Source: Hoyosella levis (GTDB lineage Bacteria; Actinomycetota; Actinomycetes; Mycobacteriales; Mycobacteriaceae). From it: a stretch of 64,000 nt of DNA. The DNA lies in the NCBI RefSeq assembly GCF_026008515.1, contig NZ_BQYM01000003.1, positions 62,001 through 126,000 of the forward strand, in the 5' to 3' direction. Under the pieces are notes generated by a model that made no database searches, was not told where the DNA came from, and was given only the letters and a program-made list of their open reading frames with translations. The position numbers and the translations under genes were made by a program. Each line of letters begins with the position of its first letter. Position 1 is the first letter of the stretch. Shown piece by piece: positions 58,025 to 64,000 of the stretch.

Positions 58025-59080
58025 CTACCCGAGCATGAGGTCGCGCCACTGGGAAATCCACTCGTCACGGTTCTCGCCGATGCGGCCGGGGTCCATCGAC
58101 ATCGGGTCGGTCGGCCGCGGGGCGTGCAGGTCGAAGGCCTCGGGCAGCGGGGTGCCGTCCACGACGGGCAGCACATACATGCTCTCGGGCAGTGCTTCCT
58201 GCACTTCCGGACCCAGCAGGAACTCGATCAGCTCGCCCGCGGCCTCCTCGTTCGCTGTTCCCGCGACGATCCCGGCGTACTCGATCTGGCGGAAGCAGGT
58301 CTCGGGCAGCGCCCGCGTGGGCGGGGCAGCGCCGTCTGGCCCGGCCTCCGCGGGTGGCGAGGTGGCGTAGGAAACGACGATGGGACGGGGGCCCTCGCCC
58401 GCGGATCCGGAGAACTCGACCGTGTATGCCTGCGTCCAGCCGTCGACGACGAGCACGCCGTTGTCGCGCAACCGCGTCCAATAGTCCTGCCAGCCAGGCT
58501 CGCCGTGCTCCTCGATGGTCGCGAGGAGGAAGGCCAGGCCCGGCGACGAGGTCGCGGGATTCTGCACCACGGCCAGATCCCGGTAGCGGGGGTCGGCGAG
58601 GTCATCGAGGCTGGCGGGCTCGGGGATGCCGCGCTCAGCGAAGTAGCGGGTATCGATGTTGAGGCACACGTCGCCGTAGTCGATGGGAGTGAGCACCGGG
58701 TCGCTGCCCGGGTAGGCGAAGCGTTCGGGCACGGGCGTGCGCGCCTCGTAGGGCTCGAGCACGTCCTCGGCGACAGCGCGCGAGGCAAACGTGTTGTCGA
58801 TGCCGAAGACCACGTCACCGATCGGCCGATCGCGGGAGAGCGCTAGACCCGTGACGAGTTGCCCGGCATCGCCCTGCGGACGATGGTCGATGGTGAGGCC
58901 GGTCTCCGCCTCGAAGGCGTCGAGCACATCCTCGGGCAGGTAGAAGGAGTCGTGCGTCAGCAGCACCACGGTCCCTTCCGGATCGCCGTCACCGGAACCG
59001 ATCGTGGAACAGCCTGCTAGGGCCGGAAGGAGCGCCGCGAGCGCGCAGCCCGCGACGGCAGCTCGATGTGGCGCGGCCAT
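58025..59080 (-). CDS. Thiamine-type substrate-binding lipoprotein
   Basis: A 351-aa lipoprotein with lipobox LAGC (C24). The body resembles TbpA/ThiB: LLTHDSFYLPEDVLDAFEAE, DVVFGIDNTFASRA, PIDYGDVCLNID and VSYATSPPAE. Upstream (59081-59223) no thiamine-pyrophosphate riboswitch motif was found. The ligand is inferred as thiamine from family resemblance only. Confidence 0.85.
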   Translation of the reverse strand: MAAPHRAAVAGCALAALLPALAGCSTIGSGDGDPEGTVVLLTHDSFYLPEDVLDAFEAETGLTIDHRPQGDAGQLVTGLALSRDRPIGDVVFGIDNTFASRAVAEDVLEPYEARTPVPERFAYPGSDPVLTPIDYGDVCLNIDTRYFAERGIPEPASLDDLADPRYRDLAVVQNPATSSPGLAFLLATIEEHGEPGWQDYWTRLRDNGVLVVDGWTQAYTVEFSGSAGEGPRPIVVSYATSPPAEAGPDGAAPPTRALPETCFRQIEYAGIVAGTANEEAAGELIEFLLGPEVQEALPESMYVLPVVDGTPLPEAFDLHAPRPTDPMSMDPGRIGENRDEWISQWRDLMLG

Positions 59081-59223
59081 GGTGTCTTCCTCTCGCAGGG
59101 GTACGGCAAGCACCAACCATACGGGCAGAGGTGCCCGCGGGGGCATCGTGGCGCATTCCCCGCCGACTGCTCCATCTGGAGCGACCGGTACATCTTGCTT
59201 GTGATTGCTGTCACACTAGAAGG

Positions 59224-59523
59224 ATGAGCGAGACTCTCGACGACGCCACGATCGACCAGTTCGTCAGCAGCATGGACGCGTGGCAGCGCGCCGGAGCATC
59301 CCTCCAGCGGACCGCCACCATGGCGAGCTTTCCCGAGGCCATCCAACTCGTCGACCGGGTCGCGGTCGTCGCCGAGGAGCTCGACCATCATCCTGACATG
59401 GACATCCGCTGGCGCACGGTCCACATCTCCTGCACGACCCACTCGGCAGGCGGGCTCACCCAGCGGGATCTCGAGCTCGCGCGCCGCATCGAGCCGATCA
59501 TCGCCAGCATCGCAAGCCCCTAG
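59224..59523 (+). CDS. Pterin-4a-carbinolamine dehydratase family protein
   Basis: A 99-aa DCoH/PhhB fold protein. EELDHHPDMDIRW with H55, H56 and P57, plus THSAGGLTQRDLELA, are the active-site signature. Position next to the secreted protein below matches phhB and Rv1158c/Rv1157c of M. tuberculosis. An ATG start directly after AGAAGG suggests a leaderless or very short leader mRNA. Confidence 0.92.
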   Translation: MSETLDDATIDQFVSSMDAWQRAGASLQRTATMASFPEAIQLVDRVAVVAEELDHHPDMDIRWRTVHISCTTHSAGGLTQRDLELARRIEPIIASIASP

Positions 59524-59845
59524 GCATCGCGCTGGAACGGGGCAGTCCGCGCCCCAGGTTGCGAAGTGGGATGGATTCGGCTGAACTACAGCCAAGAGTT
59601 GGTAACGCTCCCGCAAACCCGGAACAGTGCCACCTCCATCCGTGAATCATGAACCCCACGCGTCGTGGTGCCCCTGACCGGAAGGTGCCACGGAGCTCAG
59701 CATCAGCGCGGCCGCGCTCGATCGTCGCCCAGCCTCGATGCTGCCCGCCATCGCACACCAGATCCGGCAGCTCGGGCGCTGCTGGGACGACCACCGGCCC
59801 CGGCCTCGATCACGACCACCGGCCCCGGCCTTAATGGAGACAAGG
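59524..59845. other. 322-bp gap with a 19-bp direct repeat
   Basis: No gene recognised. CGACCACCGGCCCCGGCCT occurs twice, at 59788-59806 and 59813-59831, a period of 25 bp, just upstream of the secreted protein gene. It may be regulatory or decayed coding sequence. Confidence 0.5.
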
Positions 59846-60634
59846 ATGGAACCACGAGTGCTCCACATCCGAAAGTCGCGAACAACGCTTGCGGCACTGG
59901 CGATCACCGTCACCGCAGCCCTGTCGCTCCCCGGTATCAGTACCGCGCAACCGACGTTTCCGATCGTTCCCCCAGAGATCGACCTATCCGAGATCGATCC
60001 CGCGGCGCTCGAGATCCTGCCCGCGATCATCGGGTCCGCGGCAACCGGCGCTGAAGATGGCACCGAGGCCCAGGAAGAACTGCTCGCGACCCTCACCCGG
60101 CTGCTCGGCCAGCCGGGCGTGCCCGAGCAGGTCCAGGATGGAGCACGACGCATCGTGTCGTTCATCAGCGCCCCCGAGCCTGGGCAGGGCGGGCCATCGA
60201 TCCCGACGGATGGGCCACCTATCCAGCAATTCCTCTACCCGACGATCGGGTTCGATTGCATCGGCCCGGGCCAGAGCGCGATCGCCACGGCCCTCGCGGT
60301 ATCCGGCCCCGCCGACATCCCCGTTCCCGGCCCGCGCTCCCGCGAGGCGGCATTCGTCTTCACCGCGCTCGGCACGGGAGGGGCAACCAGCGAGGTTCCC
60401 GCCGATCCGCTCAGCGTGACCTGGTACAACATTGATTCCGGCCGAACGGGCACCACGATGCTCGACAACAGCGCAGGCATCAACGCGGACGGGCCAGCGA
60501 CCTACACGGCCGTGTCCCGGACCGGCAGCGGCCGCATTCTCGCTACCATCCACGGCCAGGCCACCCTCCAGGGTCCGAACGGAACCCTGACCTGTGGATT
60601 CGCACCCACGGTCGGTCTATTCGTGGTCGAGTGA
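59846..60634 (+). CDS. Secreted protein of unknown function (Rv1157c/Rv1158c region)
   Basis: A 262-aa exported protein. Signal peptide (about residues 1-34, LAALAITVTAALSLPGISTA), then an acidic Pro-rich part and a folded C-terminal domain with two cysteines (FDCIGPG and LTCGFAP) likely forming a disulfide. The ATG at 59846 has a GGAG site; a second in-frame ATG lies 4 codons upstream. Related by position and style to mycobacterial Ala-Pro-rich secreted proteins. Confidence 0.8.
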   Translation: MEPRVLHIRKSRTTLAALAITVTAALSLPGISTAQPTFPIVPPEIDLSEIDPAALEILPAIIGSAATGAEDGTEAQEELLATLTRLLGQPGVPEQVQDGARRIVSFISAPEPGQGGPSIPTDGPPIQQFLYPTIGFDCIGPGQSAIATALAVSGPADIPVPGPRSREAAFVFTALGTGGATSEVPADPLSVTWYNIDSGRTGTTMLDNSAGINADGPATYTAVSRTGSGRILATIHGQATLQGPNGTLTCGFAPTVGLFVVE

Positions 60635-60690
60635 CCCGAGACCGGCCCAGCAGATAGCCACACTGCCCGGGCATTTCCCAGGCAACCCTC

Positions 60691-60727
60691 GAGATCCCCG
60701 TCGGTGAACTATCCCGGCGGGGTTCTC
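60691..60727 (+). terminator. Hairpin after the secreted protein gene
   Basis: GAGATCCCCG pairs with CGGGGTTCTC (one T-T mismatch) around a 17-nt loop, 57 bp after the stop. No clear T-run follows, as is usual for this GC content. Confidence 0.6.
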
Positions 60728-60794
60728 GCTGCGTGATCGCCGTGGCGCGGGGGGCGCTCGGCCTAGAAGCCAGCTGGCTCAGCGAATGGCCTGA

Positions 60795-60950
60795 TCAAGG
60801 ACGCTCGGCGAGCTCCTCCTGATAGCCACGGATGCGCTCGGCGATCTCGTCGGCATCGGCCTCGCGGCCTTCCTTCCGGGCCTCGCTCTCGCGGACGCGC
60901 AGTTCCCGGATCGCGGTTCGGATGTCATTGATGCTCAGTACGTGATCCAT
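60795..60950 (-). CDS. 51-aa charged helical protein
   Basis: A 51-aa protein, almost entirely a charged amphipathic helix: MDHVLSINDIRTAIRELRVR, then ESEARKEGREADADEIAER. A coiled-coil hairpin is likely. No good ribosome site is seen and the family is not recognised, though I recall similar short proteins in related actinobacteria. It is divergent from metP. Confidence 0.55.
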   Translation of the reverse strand: MDHVLSINDIRTAIRELRVRESEARKEGREADADEIAERIRGYQEELAERP

Positions 60951-61186
60951 GTCACAATGATGCCTTTTTTAGGCTTGGCCCGCCAGGCCTTCGACGACTT
61001 CGCCCAACCACACCTCATGGCCCGTGGCAGGGCTCGTGGCAGGGTTCGAGGTGAGGCACCCTGGCATCCCGCTGGACAACAGTTGGTCACTTCCCGCCAG
61101 CATCGTTAGCGAGTCGTTTACCGTGTGCTTAGCCGCCGCGCACGCGGCACATGCCCCTAACCGCAGCCAACAGAAAGCCGCCCCGA

Positions 61187-62719
61187 ATGGACACACAACG
61201 CGAGGTATGGAGCGCGCGATCAGTCTTCATCCTGGCCGCGATCGGTTCCGCGGTCGGACTCGGCAATATCTGGCGCTTCCCGTTCGTCGCCTACGAGAAT
61301 GGCGCCGGGGCATTCGTGATCCCGTACCTGATCGCGCTGCTCACCGCGGGCATCCCGCTGCTGTTCCTCGATTACGCCATCGGCCACAAGTTCCGCGGCT
61401 CCCCGCCACTGGCGTTCCGCCGGCTCGGCAAATGGACCGAAGCACTCGGCTGGTGGCAGGTCGGCATCTGCTTCGTCATCGCCGTCTACTACGCCGTCAT
61501 CGTCGCCTGGGCCGTGCGGTACACCTTCTTCTCCATCGGGCGGGCCTGGGGCGATGATCCCGAGGGATTCCTGTTCAGCACCTTCCTCCAGCAGGAGGAC
61601 GGCGCGCGCGTCGGCTTCGACCTCGTTCCCGGGGTCGCGATCCCCCTTGTGCTCGTCTGGCTAGCCACCCTCGCCGTCCTCGCCCTCGGCGTGCAGCGCG
61701 GCATCGGCAACTCGGCAAGGATCTTCGTGCCACTGCTTGTCGTGCTGTTCCTCGCGCTCGTGATCCGGTCGCTGTTCCTCGACGGCGCGGCCGAGGGCCT
61801 CAACGCCTTCTTCGACCCCGAGTGGAGCCTGCTGACCGACCCCACCGTGTGGATCGCCGCCTACGGGCAGATCTTCTTCTCGCTCTCCATCGCGTTCGGC
61901 ATCATGATCACTTACGCCTCCTACCTGCGCATCCGCACGAACCTCACGGGCTCCGGCATGGTCGTGGCATTCTCCAACAGCAGCTTCGAGATCCTCGCCG
62001 GCATCGGTGTCTTCGCGGCCCTCGGCTACATGGCCAGCGTCGCGAGCGTGCCTGTCGACGAAGTGGTCGGCGGTGGCATCGGCCTCGCGTTCATCGCGTT
62101 CCCCCAGATCATCTCCGTGATGCCCGGCGGATCAGTCTTCGGGGCACTGTTCTTCCTCTGCCTCGTCTTCGCGGGATTCACCTCGCTCATCTCGATCGTG
62201 CAAGTCGTGATCTCCGCCGTGCAGGACAAGCTCGGCATCACTCGGATCCCGGCGGTGCTCGGCGTCGGCGGCGCCATGGCCGCATGCTCCATCGCCCTGT
62301 TCCCCACCACCACCGGCGTGGGCGTGCTCGATGTCGTCGACAAGTTCGTCAATAACCTCGGCATCGTCGGCGTCGCGCTCGTCACCGTCATCTCCGTCGC
62401 CTGGCTGCTGCGCCGCACCGGCGAGCTCGGCGATCACCTCAACGCGGTCTCGTCGTTCAGAGCGAACATCGTATGGCAGTTCTGCATCGTCGTCGCCACA
62501 CCGATCGTGCTCAGCGCCATGCTGATCAGCGAGATCCGCACGCTCGCGGACGAGGGCTACGGCGGCTACCCGGACAGCTTCATCCTCACCCTCGGCTGGT
62601 CGGTCCAGGCCGTGCTGATCGGCTTCGCGATCATCCTCGCGCTGCTGCCCTGGCGGCGTGGCACCGACCTCGGCCATCCAGAATCCACCAAGTTCCTCGC
62701 GAAGGAAGGCCACCGATGA
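61187..62719 (+). CDS. metP: Sodium-dependent methionine/alanine importer, NSS family
   Basis: A 510-aa Na+-coupled symporter of the neurotransmitter-symporter (LeuT) fold with 11-12 helices. Helix 1 signature GSAVGLGNIWRFPFVAYENG holds the sodium and substrate site. Its coupling to a MetS-type subunit (4-bp overlap) identifies it as the MetP importer known from Corynebacterium. An ATG 12 codons upstream (61151) is possible. Confidence 0.93.
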   Translation: MDTQREVWSARSVFILAAIGSAVGLGNIWRFPFVAYENGAGAFVIPYLIALLTAGIPLLFLDYAIGHKFRGSPPLAFRRLGKWTEALGWWQVGICFVIAVYYAVIVAWAVRYTFFSIGRAWGDDPEGFLFSTFLQQEDGARVGFDLVPGVAIPLVLVWLATLAVLALGVQRGIGNSARIFVPLLVVLFLALVIRSLFLDGAAEGLNAFFDPEWSLLTDPTVWIAAYGQIFFSLSIAFGIMITYASYLRIRTNLTGSGMVVAFSNSSFEILAGIGVFAALGYMASVASVPVDEVVGGGIGLAFIAFPQIISVMPGGSVFGALFFLCLVFAGFTSLISIVQVVISAVQDKLGITRIPAVLGVGGAMAACSIALFPTTTGVGVLDVVDKFVNNLGIVGVALVTVISVAWLLRRTGELGDHLNAVSSFRANIVWQFCIVVATPIVLSAMLISEIRTLADEGYGGYPDSFILTLGWSVQAVLIGFAIILALLPWRRGTDLGHPESTKFLAKEGHR

Positions 62720-62823
62720 CCACGACCGCGATCGTCATGATGATCATCTCGCTCACCATCGTCTGGGGCGGGCTCCTCGCGAGCCTCATCCACCTGCGCA
62801 GGAACCCCGACGGGGACGAGTAG
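62716..62823 (+). CDS. metS: MetS small subunit of the methionine/alanine importer
   Basis: A 35-aa protein with one membrane helix (MTTTAIVMMIISLTIVWGGL, then LASLIHLRRNPDGDE). It begins inside the metP stop. The short helix ending in a basic-acidic tail is characteristic of the MetS family, required for MetP activity. Confidence 0.92.
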   Translation: MTTTAIVMMIISLTIVWGGLLASLIHLRRNPDGDE

Positions 62824-62836
62824 CTAGATCGGCTCC

Positions 62837-62883
62837 GCGGCTGGCCCGGTTTTGCGGCTGGCCCGGTCCGCGGCTGGACCGGT
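62837..62883. repeat. GC-rich tandem repeat array after metPS
   Basis: GCGGCTGGCCCGGT at 62837-62850 and 62854-62867, with a one-base variant at 62870-62883; period 16-17 bp. It directly precedes the hairpin below. Confidence 0.7.
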
Positions 62884-62892
62884 CCGCCGCTA

Positions 62893-62931
62893 GTGGAAGC
62901 TTTTCCTCCTCGGAGCGGGAAAAGTTTCCAC
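62893..62931 (+). terminator. Hairpin terminator of metPS
   Basis: GTGGAAGCTTTTCC pairs with GGAAAAGTTTCCAC (14 bp, one G-U in RNA) around an 11-nt loop, 70 bp after metS. Its position between convergent metS and egtE suggests it stops transcripts from one or both sides. Confidence 0.7.
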
Positions 62932-63001
62932 CAGCCGGGCTGCCTATGGTGCCAAGGCGGCCAGCTAGGCTCCGGCATCCGGGACGCGCACCCAGCCTGG
63001 A

Positions 63002-64000
63002 CTACGGTCGCCAGGTATCGAGAATGCCGGCGAGCCGCTCGAGATCGGCACCGGTCATATCGATGTGCGGGCTCACCCGCAGCACACCGCGGGTGGCCTC
63101 CAGCGGTCCGCGCTCCGGACCCGCGTAGGTGGTCACGATGCGTGGAGAACCGTGGAGAAGGTGCTCTCGCAAACCCGCCACATCCTGGTCGCGGAATCCC
63201 TCGGGCGGGTGGAGCGTGGTCAAGGCCGAAGGCTCGTCATGCGGCTCGACCACCTGCCAGCCACCCCTTCCATCGAGAGATCCGCGCGAGACCTGCCCGA
63301 TCGCATGCAGGCGCTCCCGCACGTGCAGTGGCCCGAGCCGCAGGTGCTCCTCGAGCGCCACCGCGAGTCCGACCCGCCCAGCGATGTATGCCTCCTGCGA
63401 TTCCACCAGTGCCGCGCCCTCGCCGAGGAAACCCTCGCGCATCATCGCGAATCCGACGCCTCGCGGGCCACAGAGCCATTTCCGGCTCGTTCCGTAGACG
63501 GCATCAGCCTCGATGTGGCAATCGAGGTGCCCGAAGCCTTGCGCGGCGTCGACGATGACGGGGATGCCACGCTCGCGGCCCAGCCTGGCTAGCTCCCGTA
63601 CTGGCTGCACGATGCCCCGGTGCGAACCGAGGTAGCACAGGTGCAGCAGCGCCGGGTGTTGCTGATCGAGCTGGTCAGCAGCGTGAGAAAGATCAAGCTG
63701 CCCGTGCTCGTCCCACGGATGGAGGACGGTCGGCTCGACCCCGAGGGCGCGGAGCTCGCGCAGGTTGGGCCCGAACTCGCACGGCAGCACCGCGACCTGC
63801 GATCCGGCGGGCAGCCGAAGAGCGAGCAGCATGGCGCGGAGCGCAGCGGTGGCGCTCTCGGTGAAGGCGACTTCATGGGGTTGACCGCCACCGAGTTCCG
63901 CGATGGCGCGGCGGGCACCGTCGATGCGCTCGGCGGCCTGCTCGTGCGCCACATAGCCACCCACGCGTGCCTCGAGGTCGAGATGATCGCGGATCGCTCC
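63002..64000 (-). CDS. egtE: EgtE-like PLP lyase of ergothioneine synthesis (5' end beyond window)
   Basis: At least 333 codons of a class V aminotransferase-fold enzyme; the start lies beyond base 64000. VGGYVAHEQAA, SHRGIVQPV, VIVDAAQGFGHLDC, the PLP-lysine motif TSRKWLCGPRGVGF and GWQVVEPHDEPSALTTL match mycobacterial EgtE, the C-S lyase that releases ergothioneine from hercynylcysteine sulfoxide. The other egt genes would be expected to the right. Confidence 0.88.
   Translation of the reverse strand, partial: GAIRDHLDLEARVGGYVAHEQAAERIDGARRAIAELGGGQPHEVAFTESATAALRAMLLALRLPAGSQVAVLPCEFGPNLRELRALGVEPTVLHPWDEHGQLDLSHAADQLDQQHPALLHLCYLGSHRGIVQPVRELARLGRERGIPVIVDAAQGFGHLDCHIEADAVYGTSRKWLCGPRGVGFAMMREGFLGEGAALVESQEAYIAGRVGLAVALEEHLRLGPLHVRERLHAIGQVSRGSLDGRGGWQVVEPHDEPSALTTLHPPEGFRDQDVAGLREHLLHGSPRIVTTYAGPERGPLEATRGVLRVSPHIDMTGADLERLAGILDTWRP

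Noticed and set aside
59081-59223. TPP riboswitch upstream of the thiamine-type binding protein
   Set aside because: I looked for CUGAGA and the ACCUGAUC/GGAUAAUGCC-like THI-box segments on the minus strand and did not see them. A covariance search would settle it.
60971-60991. AGGCTTGGC/GCCAGGCCT hairpin next to a T-run as a terminator
   Set aside because: The T-run lies on the 5' side of the hairpin on the plus strand and becomes an A-run on the minus strand, so it is not in terminator arrangement.
60969-61196. 75-codon minus-strand frame upstream of metP
   Set aside because: Cys/Ala-rich translation, no ribosome site, no family features; it overlaps the metP start region. Treated as non-coding.

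Overview
The window is high-GC DNA packed with protein genes. It carries many hallmark genes of mycolic-acid actinobacteria (Mycobacteriales): mycothiol synthesis (mshB), coenzyme F420 synthesis (fbiC), glucosylglycerate synthesis (gpgS), the sigE-rseA-htrA-tatB stress block, a DUF3117 protein, the lpqW lipoprotein, a bifunctional priA and an egtE ergothioneine gene. From memory, gene order follows Mycobacterium tuberculosis in two blocks read in descending Rv order (about Rv1611 to Rv1593, then about Rv1230 to Rv1157). The strain differs from M. tuberculosis in small membrane genes, permeases, transporters and missing neighbours. I cannot name the genus. I saw no tRNA, rRNA, CRISPR array, insertion sequence or prophage.

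Layout. 1-10.7 kb: one minus-strand run, hisD-hisC-hisB-small membrane gene-hisH-small membrane gene-priA-IMPase-hisF-hisI, then a tautomerase, a DODA-type dioxygenase, trpE, a Trp-associated membrane gene and the start of trpC. 10.7-15.6 kb: an LEH-fold gene, nadC-nadB-nadA and a divergent NrtR-type regulator with a clear operator. 15.7-20.5 kb: DUF2461, a membrane protein, a CitE-like lyase, a lytic transglycosylase and mrp. 20.5-25.3 kb: tatB, htrA, rseA, sigE and an O-methyltransferase, flanked by two copies of a dispersed palindromic repeat. 25.3-33.2 kb: glgC, rlmA, pepA, DUF3117, DivIVA-like, gpgS, folP2-like and two LOG-family genes. 33.3-42.9 kb: a MarR regulator with an MMPL exporter, the lysine/diaminopimelate genes dapE, dapD and dapC, an amino-acid permease, an acyl-CoA synthetase and fdxC. 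43-54.4 kb: a lipase, fbiC, two PH-domain membrane proteins, mshB, lpqW and typA. 54.7-64 kb: a Cys-rich mini-protein, a Nudix gene coupled to a thiamine-type ABC transporter, a pterin dehydratase, a secreted protein, the MetP/MetS methionine/alanine importer and partial egtE.

Working logic. Most operons are translationally coupled by 4-bp ATGA/GTGA overlaps. Several genes have a -10 hexamer 6-8 nt before the start codon (nrtR, mrp, dapD, tatB, the second LOG gene, the first PH gene), which predicts leaderless mRNAs, common in this order. Most of the content is core metabolism (His, Trp, NAD, DAP, F420, mycothiol). The less expected items are a 71-bp dispersed repeat with a compensatory base change, a hairpin that sequesters the start site of a permease, and several very small conserved-looking genes (32, 35, 46, 51, 53, 58 and 89 aa).
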